A stretch of DNA of 64,000 nt. Origin: Rhodoferax saidenbachensis. GTDB taxonomy: Bacteria; Pseudomonadota; Gammaproteobacteria; Burkholderiales; Burkholderiaceae_C. Under the pieces are notes generated by a model that was not told where the DNA came from, made no database searches, and worked only from the letters and a program-made list of their open reading frames with translations. The stretch covers positions 2,046,001-2,110,000 of the forward strand of contig NZ_CP019239.1 in NCBI RefSeq assembly GCF_001955715.1, given 5' to 3'. Within the stretch, counting starts at the first letter, position 1. Every line of letters begins with the position of its first letter. Position numbers and translations under genes: made by a program. Below are positions 15,798 to 25,051 of this stretch, piece by piece.

Positions 15798-16973
15798 ATG
15801 ACCGCAGCCGTAATCGTTTCTACCGCCCGTACCCCCCTGACCAAAGCCTGGAAGGGCGCTTTCAACATGACCCACGGCGCCACCATGGGCGGCCATGTGG
15901 TGGAACACGCCATCAAGCGCGCTGGCATTGAAGCCGGGGAGGTGGACGACGTCCTCATGGGTTGCGCCACACCCGAAGGTGCCACCGGCGCCAACATCGC
16001 GCGCCAGATCGCACTGCGCGCTGGCTGCCCGGTCACCGTGTCCGGCATGACCATCAACCGCTTTTGCTCGTCGGGTCTGCAAACCATTGCCACCGCCGCG
16101 CAACGCATCATTTCCAACGAAGGCGACATCTATGTAGCCGGTGGTGTGGAAGCCGTTTCCTGCACTGCGCAGGAAATGAACAAACACATGCTGAGCGACC
16201 CGTGGCTCGAAAAGAACAAGCCCGAAATCTACTGGGCCATGCTGCAAACCGCTGAACAAGTGGCCAAGCGCTACAACATCAGCCGTGATGCCATGGACGA
16301 GTACGGTGCGGCCAGCCAGCAGCGCGCCGCAGCCGGTCTGGAAAAAGGCCTGTTCAAGGACGAAATCGCCCCCATTACCGTGACCATGGGCGTGGCCGAC
16401 AAGGTCATGGGCATGTCCACCAAACAAGTCACCGTCAGCGACGACGAAGGCATCCGCGCGGGAACGACCAAAGACGGCATCAGCGGTCTGCGCTCGGCCT
16501 TGCCAGGTGGCCTGGTGTCGGCCGGTAACGCCAGCCAGTTGTCCGATGGCAGCGGTGCCGTGGTCGTGATGCACGAGAAGATTGCCGAACAAAAGGGTCT
16601 CAAACCCCTGGGCCGTTTCCTGGGCTTTGCGGTCGCCGGTTGCGAACCTGACGAAATGGGCATTGGCCCGGTGTTTGCCATCCCCAAGGTGCTCAAGCGC
16701 CTGGGCCTGAAGATGAGCGACATCGACCTGTGGGAACTGAACGAAGCCTTTGCCGTGCAGGTGATCTACTGCCGCGACAAGCTGGGCATCCCCGCGGACA
16801 AGCTCAACGTCAACGGTGGCGCCATCGCTGTGGGCCACCCCTTCGGCATGAGCGGCCAGCGCCTGACCGGCCACGCCCTGATCGAAGGCAAACGCCGCGG
16901 CGCCAAGAAGGTATGCGTGACCATGTGTATCGGTGGTGGCATGGGTGCTGCCGGCGTGTTTGAAGTGCTGTAA
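15798..16973 (+). CDS. fadA: Acetyl-CoA C-acyltransferase (thiolase, FadA-like)
   Basis: A 391-aa thiolase that cleaves 3-ketoacyl-CoA to acetyl-CoA and a shortened acyl-CoA. The nucleophile C90 is in NRFCSSGLQ, the catalytic histidine in [14 protein letters not shown] (about 347), and the second cysteine in [14 protein letters not shown] (about 377). Length is normal. A ribosome binding site (GGAGAG) precedes the ATG. It completes the beta-oxidation set with the fused FadB-like enzyme upstream and is followed by a strong terminator. Confidence 0.95.
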   Translation: MTAAVIVSTARTPLTKAWKGAFNMTHGATMGGHVVEHAIKRAGIEAGEVDDVLMGCATPEGATGANIARQIALRAGCPVTVSGMTINRFCSSGLQTIATAAQRIISNEGDIYVAGGVEAVSCTAQEMNKHMLSDPWLEKNKPEIYWAMLQTAEQVAKRYNISRDAMDEYGAASQQRAAAGLEKGLFKDEIAPITVTMGVADKVMGMSTKQVTVSDDEGIRAGTTKDGISGLRSALPGGLVSAGNASQLSDGSGAVVVMHEKIAEQKGLKPLGRFLGFAVAGCEPDEMGIGPVFAIPKVLKRLGLKMSDIDLWELNEAFAVQVIYCRDKLGIPADKLNVNGGAIAVGHPFGMSGQRLTGHALIEGKRRGAKKVCVTMCIGGGMGAAGVFEVL

Positions 16974-16996
16974 AGCGGCTTCGGCATTTGCTAGGC

Positions 16997-17027
16997 AAAA
17001 GGCCACCGGAGACGGTGGCCTTTTTTT
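16997..17027 (+). terminator. Rho-independent terminator after fadA
   Basis: Perfect 8-bp stem GGCCACCG / CGGTGGCC with a GAGA loop at 17001-17020, followed by seven T and preceded by AAAA. It ends the fadB-M20-fadA transcript. Confidence 0.9.
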
Positions 17028-17154
17028 ATGGTGCGCGCAATGCGGCGCCAGTCCCACGCATTCACACAGGCTTCACGGCCAGCGCACGGTGCCATCACAT
17101 TCACTTCGCTCATGCTGCAGACACTGCGGGTTCATGCAAACAACAGGAGCCCTA

Positions 17155-18456
17155 GTGAAAAATTCATTGTTTTTGAAATGCCTCGCGGTGGTGATGTTGG
17201 GCTTGGTGCTCTGGGTGCCGCTACTGATGATTGAAAACACCATCCAGGAACGCACTGGCTACCGCCAGGAAGCCATACACACCATAGCCGCCAGTTCCGC
17301 CGGCGAACAGCGGCTCTGGGGGCCGGTGCTGACCATTGCCGTGCAGGAAGAATATGACGAACCCACCGCCGGTTGGTCCAAGGCTGGTAGCGTGCCAGGC
17401 ACCGCGCGCAAAACCCGCACACACACCCTGCAAGTGCAAGCCACAGCGCTGGACCTCAAGGGCCGCATGGTGGTGGAGCAGCGCAAGCTGGGCCTGTTCA
17501 GCACACCGGTGTTTGAACTCAACGCCACACTCAGTGGCCACTACGTGACCCCAACCGCCCGGGACCTGCCCGCCCCAGGGCCCAACGCCCGGCTCACATG
17601 GATGGCGCCGGTTCTGAATGTGGGAGTAGGGGACACGCGGGGCATTGCCAGCGTGCCGCTGGTGACCGTGGCCGGTACCGCGCTGGCAGTGGAGGCGGGC
17701 AGCGGAGACAAGGACGCAGGCTCCGGCTTTCACAGCGTGGCCCATGCGCTGCGGCTGGATGGCAGCGCCAAGACGGTGCCATTCACGGTGGTGGTGCGCC
17801 TAGTGGGCACCAGTGAGTTCGGCTTTGTTCCCATGGGCGAAACCGTCACCGCTGATATCAGCAGCAACTGGCCGCACCCCAGCTTCAGCGGCGACTTTCT
17901 GCCACGCAGCCGCGTTGTGCAGGACTCGGGCTTCAACGCGCAATGGGCCACCACGGCACTGGCTTCCAATGGCCGCGCGGCAGAGCAGGGTTTTCAGGTG
18001 CGCCTGATCGAGCCGGTGGACGTGTACCAGCAAGCCACGCGCTCGGTGAAGTACGGCTTCCTCTTCATTGTGCTGAGTTTTGCCGCGTTCTTTGTATTCG
18101 AGCAGCTCAAAAATCTGCGCATCCACCCCATTCAATACCTGCTGGTCGGTCTGGCGCAGGCGGTGTTCTTTTTGCTGCTGACCAGCTTGTCGGAGCACAT
18201 GGCTTTTGCCGTGGCCTACGGCGTGTCGGCTACCGCATCGGTGGTCCTAGTGGGTATGTATCTGGCGTCTGTGCTGCGTGGTGCTGCGCGTGCAGTCGGC
18301 TTCAGCGCGGCCATGGGCACGCTCTACGCGGCGTTGTTCGGCATCTTGCAGTCAGAGCAAAACGCGCTTCTGCTGGGCTCGGTGCTGATGTTCCTGCTGT
18401 TGGCTGCGGTCATGTTGGGCACACGCAAAGTGGACTGGTACGCACAAGCCACCTAG
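17155..18456 (+). CDS. creD: Cell envelope integrity / inner membrane protein CreD
   Basis: A 433-aa CreD-family protein. One N-terminal membrane segment (FLKCLAVVMLGLVLWVPLLMI) is followed by the family signature ENTIQERTGYRQEA and a large periplasmic domain (about 30-285), then five or so C-terminal membrane spans starting at VKYGFLFIVLSFAAFFVFEQL, with the conserved HPIQYLLVGLAQAVFFLLLTSLSEH. The start is a GTG at 17155, with AGGAG placed five bases upstream; an ATG at 17134 has none. In enterobacteria CreD is the main target of the CreBC two-component system and affects envelope stress tolerance; no creBC genes are seen here, so the gene stands alone. Confidence 0.9.
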   Translation: MKNSLFLKCLAVVMLGLVLWVPLLMIENTIQERTGYRQEAIHTIAASSAGEQRLWGPVLTIAVQEEYDEPTAGWSKAGSVPGTARKTRTHTLQVQATALDLKGRMVVEQRKLGLFSTPVFELNATLSGHYVTPTARDLPAPGPNARLTWMAPVLNVGVGDTRGIASVPLVTVAGTALAVEAGSGDKDAGSGFHSVAHALRLDGSAKTVPFTVVVRLVGTSEFGFVPMGETVTADISSNWPHPSFSGDFLPRSRVVQDSGFNAQWATTALASNGRAAEQGFQVRLIEPVDVYQQATRSVKYGFLFIVLSFAAFFVFEQLKNLRIHPIQYLLVGLAQAVFFLLLTSLSEHMAFAVAYGVSATASVVLVGMYLASVLRGAARAVGFSAAMGTLYAALFGILQSEQNALLLGSVLMFLLLAAVMLGTRKVDWYAQAT

Positions 18457-18579
18457 TGGGGCACACATTGCTGGTAGCGCCCGGCTCGAAGGCAAACACT
18501 GTGGCACCGGGAACGCCATGCTGAGCCTGTATATTGGGCGCTGCCAGCGTGTTTGAAGTGCCTTAGATCTTCGCAAAAC

Positions 18580-18621
18580 GCTACAAAATTAGTAGCTGGT
18601 CGCGCATATCCTGAAAGGGCT
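18580..18621. repeat. Dispersed repeat family B, copy upstream of MFS gene
   Basis: GCTACAAAATTAGTAGCTGG followed by CGCGCATATCCTGAAAGGGCT matches the layout seen at 36860-36922, 62134-62181 and others: an A/T-rich GCTA...TAGC palindrome, then a GCGCA block, then a segment resembling AAGGGCT. It lies just upstream of the MFS start and leaves little room for a standard ribosome binding site. Confidence 0.7.
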
Positions 18622-18644
18622 GCGCGGCCTTTTTACCTATAAAA

Positions 18645-19880
18645 ATGACAAACACACCTGCCGACCCTTCGCTTATTGATTCCCGCCACGCGGCCTGGCG
18701 CCTGCTGGTCACGCTGGGCCTGGTGGTGCTGGGCAACAGCAGCATGTACGTGGTGTCGGTGGTACTGCCCACGGTGCAGGCCGAGTTTGGCGTGGGCCGG
18801 GCCGACGCGGCGCTGCCGTACACGCTGATGATGGTGTGTCTGGGCATTGGCGGCTTGTGGACCGGGCGCCTGGCGGACCGCCATGGTTTGACACCCGTGT
18901 TGTGGATCGGTGCGCTGGCCGTCTGCGGTGGTTTTGTCTGGGCCGGTCTTTCGGGCAGCATCTGGAGTTTTGGCCTGGCGCATGGCTTGCTGGGCCTGAT
19001 CGGCAGTTCGTCCACCTTCGCGCCGCTGATTGCCGACACCGCCCTGTGGTGGAACCGTCGCCGTGGGATTGCGGTGGCCATCTGCGCCAGTGGCAACTAC
19101 ATCGCCGGCGCCCTGTGGCCGCCCATCGTGCAGCATGGCGTGGAAACGATTGGCTGGCGCCACACCTATGTGCTGCTGGGTCTGGTGTGTGGGCTGGGCA
19201 TGCTGATTCTGTCCATGTGGATGCGCCAGCGCCCGCCGCTGGTGTCTGTCGTCCCAGCGAATGCAGGCGTGGCCGTGGTGGACCGCAACCGTCCTTTTGG
19301 CTTGAGCCCGGCGCGCGCGCAAATGCTGCTGTGTGTGGCCGGCGTGGCGTGTTGTGTGGCCATGTCCATGCCGCAGGTGCACATCGTGGCGTATTGCACT
19401 GACCTGGGTTTTGGAGCCGCACGTGGCGCCGAAATGCTGTCTTTGATGCTGGCCTGCGGCATTGTGAGTCGACTGGTTTCCGGTTTTATTTGCGACCGTA
19501 TCGGTGGCATACGCACCTTGCTGCTGGGCTCGGTGCTGCAAGGGCTGGCCCTGTTGCTGTTTTTGCCCTTCGACGGCTTGGTGCCGCTGTATGTGGTGTC
19601 GGCCATGTTTGGCCTGTTCCAGGGCGGTATCGTGCCGTCCTACGCGATCATCATCCGTGAACACTTTGCGCCGCAGGAAGCGGGTGCGAGGGTAGGTGCC
19701 GTCATCATGGCCACGCTGGTGGGCATGGCACTTGGCGGCTGGTTATCGGGTTGGGTGTTTGACGTGACAGGCAGCTACCACGCGGCGTTTCTCAACGGCA
19801 TTGCGTGGAACCTGCTGAACCTGTGCATTGCGTTCTGGCTGCTGTGGCGCGTACGCAAAGCGGCAGGCCGACCCGATTAG
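18645..19880 (+). CDS. MFS transporter (monocarboxylate/OFA-like)
   Basis: A 411-aa carrier with twelve predicted membrane spans. The loop between helices 2 and 3 reads GIGGLWTGRLADRHG, a variant of the MFS GxxxDRxGRR motif, and the equivalent in the second half is RLVSGFICDRIGGIR. The ALWWNRRRGIAVAICASGNYIAG block is typical of the oxalate/formate and monocarboxylate antiporter group. Substrate is not readable, but an organic acid would fit the surrounding catabolic genes. The upstream region is occupied by a family B repeat and no clear ribosome binding site is visible. The last codons lie in the stem of an inverted repeat shared with the convergent BON gene. Confidence 0.88.
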   Translation: MTNTPADPSLIDSRHAAWRLLVTLGLVVLGNSSMYVVSVVLPTVQAEFGVGRADAALPYTLMMVCLGIGGLWTGRLADRHGLTPVLWIGALAVCGGFVWAGLSGSIWSFGLAHGLLGLIGSSSTFAPLIADTALWWNRRRGIAVAICASGNYIAGALWPPIVQHGVETIGWRHTYVLLGLVCGLGMLILSMWMRQRPPLVSVVPANAGVAVVDRNRPFGLSPARAQMLLCVAGVACCVAMSMPQVHIVAYCTDLGFGAARGAEMLSLMLACGIVSRLVSGFICDRIGGIRTLLLGSVLQGLALLLFLPFDGLVPLYVVSAMFGLFQGGIVPSYAIIIREHFAPQEAGARVGAVIMATLVGMALGGWLSGWVFDVTGSYHAAFLNGIAWNLLNLCIAFWLLWRVRKAAGRPD

Positions 19881-19892
19881 TCGGCCTGCCGC
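19860..19892. terminator. Strong hairpin over the stop codon of the MFS gene
   Basis: A perfect 12-bp stem GCGGCAGGCCGA / TCGGCCTGCCGC with a 9-nt loop that includes the TAG stop. It lies between convergent genes. There is no T run, so termination may be inefficient or Rho-assisted; the hairpin may instead protect the mRNA end. Confidence 0.6.
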
Positions 19893-19910
19893 GCTGGCCT
19901 GTGCCCGGAG

Positions 19911-20273
19911 TTAACCGGCGATCACCAGACCGGAGGTGTCAACGCTCTGAACGCCCTTGACCTTCTCGGCGATCATCTTCACCAGGTCCACGGCGTCTTG
20001 CGTGGGCAGCTTGCCCTTCAGGGCGACCACGCCGCTCTTGGTGGTGACGCTGACCTTGAACGCTTTGGACGCGCTATTGGCCAGGATCTCGGACTTGACC
20101 TTGGTGGTGATCCAGCTGTCTGACACAGCTTTTTCCACTTTGGCTTCGGCCTTTTCCACTTTGGTTGTCATGGGTTCATTGGTTGCCGCTTGGGCGACTG
20201 CGCCAAACGCCATGAGTGCGGAGATGGCCAATGCGGAGCGCAGGAATTTGCTGGAGGTTTTGGTAGTAGACAT
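19911..20273 (-). CDS. BON domain periplasmic/outer-membrane-associated protein
   Basis: A 120-aa secreted protein: signal peptide (MSTTKTSSKFLRSALAISAL through about residue 29, AVAQA), a short lysine- and glutamate-rich linker (KVEKAEAKVEKAV), then one BON domain from about 52 to 118 (WITTKVKSEILANSASKAFKVSVTTKSG, then VVALKGKLPTQDAVDLVKMIAEKVKGVQSV). BON domains, as in OsmY, bind phospholipid or link to membranes and are often induced by osmotic or envelope stress. The start at 20273 gives a proper signal peptide. It is divergent from the acyl-CoA dehydrogenase and convergent with the MFS gene. Confidence 0.88.
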   Translation of the reverse strand: MSTTKTSSKFLRSALAISALMAFGAVAQAATNEPMTTKVEKAEAKVEKAVSDSWITTKVKSEILANSASKAFKVSVTTKSGVVALKGKLPTQDAVDLVKMIAEKVKGVQSVDTSGLVIAG

Positions 20274-20487
20274 AAATGCTTTCTCGGTAAGGTTGAAATC
20301 ACATGCCAGACCTGAATGGTTGGACTTGGCATGCACCAGAACCCCAAGGATGCCGCTGCGCCATGAAGGCGTCCGTGTGCCGGCGCACAGATGGGCCCAA
20401 AAAAATGTTCGGTAGCCCGTTTTCTCCAGCGTCGCCGACCGGACAACCCCCATTCCGGATCGCGTCAAGCTGCGTAACAATGGTGCT

Positions 20488-22320
20488 ATGACCCTGCGCA
20501 CCACTATCGATTTTTTGCTCAACGACTGGCTGGACACCACCGCGCTGACGGAGCGCGCGCGCTTTGCGGACCACAGCCGTGAAACCTTTGATGCGGTGCT
20601 GGAAACCTGCGAGCGCATTGCGCGTGAGAAATACGCGCCGTTCAACCGTCTGGCGGACACCCAGGAGCCACACTTTGATGGCGAGAAGGTGATCCTGCCG
20701 CAGGCCACACACGACGCACAAAAGGCCTATGCCGAATCCGGCATGTTGAGCGCAGCGCAAGATTACGAGATGGGCGGCATGCAGTTGCCCTATAGCGTGG
20801 AGGCCGCGGCCAACGCATTCTTCGCCTGTGCCTCGGTGAGCATTGGCACCGGCATGCTGACCACGGGCAACGCCAACCTGCTGATGGTGCACGGCACCGA
20901 CATGCAAAAAGAGGTGTTTGCAAAGAATGAGTTTTCCGGCCGCTGGTCGGGCACCATGTGCCTGTCGGAGCCGCAAGCGGGTTCCAGCCTGTCGGATGTG
21001 GCGACCAAAGCGGTGCCGGACGGCGCTGACTTTGCCAATGACCCGCTGGGACCGCGCTACCGCCTCAAGGGCAACAAGATGTGGATCTCGTCGGGTGAGC
21101 ATGAGATCAACGAAAACATCATTCACTTGGTGCTGGCCAAGATTCCCGATGCGGATGGCAAGCTGGTGCCCGGTACTCGTGGTATCTCATTGTTCATCGT
21201 GCCCAAGAAAATGGTCAACACCCAGGGCGCTCTGACCGGCGTGCGCAACGACGTGGCGCTGGCGGGCCTGAACCACAAGCTGGGCTGGCGCGGCACCACC
21301 AACACGCTGCTGAACTTTGGCGAAGGCAAATTTCCTGTTGAAGGACAGGCGGGCGCCGTGGGCTATCTGGTCGGCAAACCCGGCAAGGGCTTGGCCTGCA
21401 TGTTCCACATGATGAACGAGGCGCGCATTGGCGTAGGCATTGCGGCAACGATGTTGGGCATGGCGGGCTACTACGCGTCGTTGGAATACGCGAAAAACCG
21501 CCCGCAGGGCCGCCCGATCACGGGTTCCGGCAAAGACGCTGCCGCCCCGCAAAGCCGCATCATCGAACACGCGGATGTGAAACGCATGCTGCTGGCACAG
21601 AAGTCGTATTCAGAAGGTGCACTGGCGCTGGAGCTGTATTGCGCGCGCCTGGTGGATGAACACCACACGGCGGGCGGTGCGGAGGCCGAAGAAGCGCGCC
21701 TGTTGCTGGAAGTGCTAACACCGATTGCCAAGAGCTGGCCCAGCGAGTGGTGCCTGGAGGCCAATTCGCTGGCGATCCAGGTCCACGGCGGCTACGGCTA
21801 CACGCGCGATTTTCCGGTGGAGCAGTACTGGCGCGACAACCGCCTGAACATGATCCACGAAGGCACACACGGCATCCAGGCGATGGACCTGCTGGGCCGC
21901 AAGGTGCTGATGGAAGACGGAAAGGGCATGGCTTTGCTGGCCAACCGCATGACCGCCACCATCCACCGCACCAGCGGCATCCCGGCGCTGGCGGCCCACG
22001 CCAAGTCACTGGGGCGTGCGTTGCAGGACGTGGGCGCTGCCACGCAGCAAGCCTGGTCCACCGGCCAGCCCACCGAAGCACTGGCCAATGCCGTGCCGTA
22101 CCTGCAGGCCTTTGGCCACACGGTGCTGGCCTGGATCTGGCTGGATGTAGCGGCCTGCGCCTTGGACAATGATCCGAAGCAGGAGCAACTCTCGACCCAG
22201 GGCCATGTGGGCTGTGCGCGTTTCTTCTTCCATTACGAGCTGCCGAAAATCGGCGCCTGGCTGTCTGTGGTGCAATCGCGGGACCTGACCTGTGCGTCAT
22301 TTCCCGAAGGAGCCTTCTGA
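20488..22320 (+). CDS. Acyl-CoA dehydrogenase (large, DmdC/FadE-like)
   Basis: A 610-aa flavoenzyme that forms the 2,3-double bond of an acyl-CoA. Domains in order: N-terminal helical domain (to about 155), middle beta domain with MCLSEPQAGSSLSDV (FAD/acyl contact), C-terminal helical domain with the catalytic-base region RLNMIHEGTHGIQAMDLLGRK, and an extra helical C-terminal domain of about 140 residues found in the 590-610-aa subgroup. That subgroup includes 3-methylmercaptopropionyl-CoA dehydrogenases, but long- and medium-chain acyl-CoA are equally plausible. No strong ribosome binding site is visible before the ATG. The stop overlaps the next start (TGATG). Confidence 0.92.
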   Translation: MTLRTTIDFLLNDWLDTTALTERARFADHSRETFDAVLETCERIAREKYAPFNRLADTQEPHFDGEKVILPQATHDAQKAYAESGMLSAAQDYEMGGMQLPYSVEAAANAFFACASVSIGTGMLTTGNANLLMVHGTDMQKEVFAKNEFSGRWSGTMCLSEPQAGSSLSDVATKAVPDGADFANDPLGPRYRLKGNKMWISSGEHEINENIIHLVLAKIPDADGKLVPGTRGISLFIVPKKMVNTQGALTGVRNDVALAGLNHKLGWRGTTNTLLNFGEGKFPVEGQAGAVGYLVGKPGKGLACMFHMMNEARIGVGIAATMLGMAGYYASLEYAKNRPQGRPITGSGKDAAAPQSRIIEHADVKRMLLAQKSYSEGALALELYCARLVDEHHTAGGAEAEEARLLLEVLTPIAKSWPSEWCLEANSLAIQVHGGYGYTRDFPVEQYWRDNRLNMIHEGTHGIQAMDLLGRKVLMEDGKGMALLANRMTATIHRTSGIPALAAHAKSLGRALQDVGAATQQAWSTGQPTEALANAVPYLQAFGHTVLAWIWLDVAACALDNDPKQEQLSTQGHVGCARFFFHYELPKIGAWLSVVQSRDLTCASFPEGAF

Positions 22321-22550
22321 TGAGTTTTTTTAAAAAATACAGCGGTACCACCAATCTGCGCCTCGTGCGCCTGGAGCGCATGGTGTGGGTGCTGATTTAC
22401 GGTGGCCTGTTGTCCATCGTGCTGGGCCTCTTTATTGACCAGCAACAAGCCCAGGACGCCAGCCTGTTCTACCAAATCGGTGGCCTCGCCGTGGCCGCTG
22501 GCGTGGTCCTGATCTACATCCGCTCGCGCTTGCGCGAAGAAGACCACTGA
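22320..22550 (+). CDS. Small two-span membrane protein, function unknown
   Basis: A 76-aa product translationally coupled to the acyl-CoA dehydrogenase (TGATG at 22318-22322). A basic N-terminus (MSFFKKYSGTTNLRLVRLER) is followed by two hydrophobic segments (WVLIYGGLLSIVLGLFI and IGGLAVAAGVVLIYI) and a charged tail RSRLREEDH. I do not recognise a family. Coupling suggests that it is made with the dehydrogenase, perhaps anchoring it or an electron-transfer partner at the membrane; that is inference. Confidence 0.65.
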   Translation: MSFFKKYSGTTNLRLVRLERMVWVLIYGGLLSIVLGLFIDQQQAQDASLFYQIGGLAVAAGVVLIYIRSRLREEDH

Positions 22551-22629
22551 CTCGACCAAGGCCGCTACGGGCCGGTCCTTCCATTCCTTTTCCCAAAAAT
22601 CCAATATCCATACGCAGGAGACGTTCCCC

Positions 22630-23454
22630 ATGACCGCACGCACCATCCAACAACTGTTTGACCTCAAGGGCAAGACCGCGCTGGTCACTGGCGGCTCGCG
22701 CGGCCTGGGTTTGCAAATGGCCCATGCACTGGGCGAAGCTGGCGCCAGGATCATGCTGAGCTCGCGCAAGGCCGAAGACCTGGAACAGGCCTGTGCCGAG
22801 CTGCAGGCCGCTGGCATTGACGCGCGCTGGATTGCCGCCGATTGCGCCAAAGACGCCGAAATCACCCGTCTGGCCGACGAGACCCTGCAGCGTATGGGCG
22901 ACGTGGACATTCTGGTCAACAACGCGGGTGCCTCCTGGGGTGCCCCGGCCGAAGACCACCCCGTCGAGGCCTGGGACAAGGTGATGAACCTCAACGTGCG
23001 CGGCTACTTTTTGCTGAGCCAGATCATTGCCAAGAAAAGCATGATTCCGCGCTTCCAGAGCGCGCAAGCGATGGGCCAAAAGTACGGTGGCCGCATCATC
23101 AACGTGGCCTCGATTGCCGGTTTGAACGGCAATCCCGAAGGCATGATGACCATCGCCTACAACACCTCCAAGGGCGCCGTGGTCAACTTCACGCGCACGC
23201 TGGGCGCCGAATGGGGCAAGTACAACATCACCGTCAACGCCATCTGCCCGGGCTTTTTCCCCAGCAAGATGACCTACGGTCTGCTCAAGGCCATGGGCGA
23301 AGACAAGCTGGCTGCGGCTGCACCGCTCAAGCGCCTGGGCGATGACGAAGACCTGAAGGGCATCTGCCTGCTGTACGCGTCGGACGCGGGCAAACACATC
23401 ACCGGTCAATGGCTCGCCGTCGATGGTGGTGTTTCTGTCGTAACCGGTGGCTGA
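22630..23454 (+). CDS. Short-chain dehydrogenase/reductase
   Basis: A 274-aa classical SDR. The cofactor motif TGGSRGLG is at about 20-27, the NNAGASWG block near 97, and the catalytic Tyr-x-x-x-Lys reads YNTSK, with the serine in VASIAG. Ends with a typical GQWLAVDGGVSVVTGG C-terminus. Reads as a 3-oxoacyl reductase or 3-hydroxyacyl dehydrogenase type; substrate unknown. A ribosome binding site (CAGGAGACG) precedes the ATG. The last codons overlap the start of the thioesterase gene, so the two are coupled. Confidence 0.9.
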   Translation: MTARTIQQLFDLKGKTALVTGGSRGLGLQMAHALGEAGARIMLSSRKAEDLEQACAELQAAGIDARWIAADCAKDAEITRLADETLQRMGDVDILVNNAGASWGAPAEDHPVEAWDKVMNLNVRGYFLLSQIIAKKSMIPRFQSAQAMGQKYGGRIINVASIAGLNGNPEGMMTIAYNTSKGAVVNFTRTLGAEWGKYNITVNAICPGFFPSKMTYGLLKAMGEDKLAAAAPLKRLGDDEDLKGICLLYASDAGKHITGQWLAVDGGVSVVTGG

Positions 23455-23923
23455 TTCCAAAGAATCCAATTGGGAGCGCGCCGTAGGGTTCGGCGTCGAG
23501 ATCCCTTTTGTCAGCTTGCTCGGCTTCGAACTGCTGAAGTTCGAAGGCGGGCAGTCCGAGATCCAGTTTGCGCCCAAGCCGGAACATCTGAACTCCTTCA
23601 GCGTGACGCATGGCGGCGCGCTGATGACGCTGCTGGATGTGTCCATGGCGACGGCGGCACGCAGCCAGGCACCCGAGACCGGAGTGGTCACCATCGAGAT
23701 GAAGACCAGTTTCATGCAGCCCGCCGTGGGCGTTCTCGTGGCCAAGGGCCAGTTGATGCACCGCACGGCCACCATGGCGTTTACCCAGTCCACCGTGTAT
23801 GACGCGCAGGGCAGGGCGTGTGCCCACGCCACCGGCACCTTCAAATTCGTCAAACGCCTGCCCACCGGCGCGCGCACGGCGAACGACCTGAATCCGCCGC
23901 CTGCGGCCATTTCCACCGACTGA
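23447..23923 (+). CDS. PaaI-type hotdog-fold thioesterase
   Basis: A 158-aa hotdog thioesterase, which hydrolyses acyl-CoA thioesters. The family block HLNSFSVTHGGALMTLLDVSMATAA contains the HGG motif and the catalytic aspartate. The strand IEMKTSFMQPA and the C-terminal RACAHATGTFKF also fit. It starts with a GTG that overlaps the SDR gene by eight bases. It may recycle CoA from dead-end acyl-CoA esters in this beta-oxidation region. The C-terminal 20 residues are proline-rich and variable. Confidence 0.9.
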   Translation: MADSKESNWERAVGFGVEIPFVSLLGFELLKFEGGQSEIQFAPKPEHLNSFSVTHGGALMTLLDVSMATAARSQAPETGVVTIEMKTSFMQPAVGVLVAKGQLMHRTATMAFTQSTVYDAQGRACAHATGTFKFVKRLPTGARTANDLNPPPAAISTD

Positions 23924-23928
23924 TTTCA

Positions 23929-23992
23929 AGCCAAATCGGCCCCCAGCCCTCATACAGATTGCGCAAGCAGCTAGCAAAACAATAGCATTTTC
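23929..23992. repeat. Dispersed repeat family B, copy in thioesterase-reductase gap
   Basis: Contains CCAAATCGGCCCCCAGCCCT, ATTGCGCAAGCAGCTAGC and ACAATAGCATTTT in the family B order. It fills almost the whole 80-bp spacer, and the ribosome binding site of the next gene (AGGAGACT) follows directly. Confidence 0.8.
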
Positions 23993-24003
23993 AGGAGACT
24001 TCC

Positions 24004-25020
24004 ATGCCTACCAATCAGCAAATCCACCTCGACAACCGCCCTGTGGGCGAAGCCGTTGCCAGCAACTTCAAGCTGGTCAGCAGCGAGACGCCCGCGTTGC
24101 AGGACGGCCAGGTTCTGGTGCGCCACCACTACCTGAGCCTGGACCCGTACATGCGCGGCCGCATGAACGACGCCAAGAGTTACGCACAACCGCAAGCCCT
24201 GGGCCAGACCATGGGTGGCGGTACGGTGGGTGAAGTCGTTGAATCAAAAAATCCAAAATTCGAAGTGGGCAACACTGTCGTCGGCATGGGCGGCTGGCAG
24301 GAGTACAGCGTGGTCGACGCGAACCAGCCCGGCGCGCTGCGCAAGGTGGACACCACCCACATACCGCTGAGCCACTACCTCGGCGCGGTGGGCATGCCGG
24401 GCGTGACCGCCTGGTATGGCCTTGTGAAGATCATCGCGCCGCAAGTGGGCCAGACCATGGTCATCAGCGCCGCCACCGGCGCGGTCGGGAGTGCGTTCGC
24501 AGCACTCAGCAAGGCACGCGGCTGCCGCACGGTGGGCATTGCCGGTGGCCCGGACAAATGCAAATACGCGGTAGACGAGCTGGGCTTTGACGCCTGCATC
24601 GACTACAAACTGCATAAAGATGCGGCCTCGCTGTCCAAGGCACTCAAGGAAGCCTGCCCCAACGGCGTGGATGGCTATTTCGAGAACGTGGGGGGCATGG
24701 TGCTGGACGCCGTGTTGACCCGCATGAACGCGTTTGGCCGCATCGCGGTCTGCGGCATGATCGCCGGCTACGACGGCCTGCCATTGCCCCTGGCGTACCC
24801 CGCGCTGATCCTGACGCAGCGTCTGAAGGTCGAAGGTTTTATCGTCAGCGAACACATGGAAATCTGGCCCGAGGCGCTCAAGGAGTTAGGCGGTCTAGTT
24901 GCTACCGGCAAGCTCAAACCGCGCGAGAGCATTGCGCAAGGTATTGCCGCTGCGCCAGAAGCCTTCCTGGGCCTGCTCAAGGGCAAGAACTTTGGCAAGC
25001 AATTGGTCAAGCTGATCTAA
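24004..25020 (+). CDS. Zinc-independent medium-chain NADPH oxidoreductase (CurA/leukotriene B4 dehydrogenase-like)
   Basis: A 338-aa MDR-family reductase that uses NADPH to reduce alpha,beta-unsaturated carbonyls. N-terminal catalytic domain with LSLDPYMRGRMND; Rossmann part with the cofactor motif VISAATGAVGSAFAALSKARGCRTVGIAGG and the family block FENVGGMVLDAVLTRMNAFGRIAVCGMIAGY. No zinc-binding cysteine set. Relatives include CurA and prostaglandin/leukotriene reductases. In this context it may reduce 2-enoyl products or detoxify lipid-derived enals. Ribosome binding site AGGAGAC is good. Confidence 0.9.
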   Translation: MPTNQQIHLDNRPVGEAVASNFKLVSSETPALQDGQVLVRHHYLSLDPYMRGRMNDAKSYAQPQALGQTMGGGTVGEVVESKNPKFEVGNTVVGMGGWQEYSVVDANQPGALRKVDTTHIPLSHYLGAVGMPGVTAWYGLVKIIAPQVGQTMVISAATGAVGSAFAALSKARGCRTVGIAGGPDKCKYAVDELGFDACIDYKLHKDAASLSKALKEACPNGVDGYFENVGGMVLDAVLTRMNAFGRIAVCGMIAGYDGLPLPLAYPALILTQRLKVEGFIVSEHMEIWPEALKELGGLVATGKLKPRESIAQGIAAAPEAFLGLLKGKNFGKQLVKLI

Positions 25021-25051
25021 GGAATACCCATCTCCGTTCACACAACCACCT

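Noticed and set aside
13019..16129. A 1036-codon open frame on the minus strand
   Set aside because: It is antisense to the fadB-like, M20 and thiolase genes, all of which have complete catalytic motifs. Its product is His/Gln/Ala-rich with no family features, as expected of a shadow frame in GC-rich DNA.
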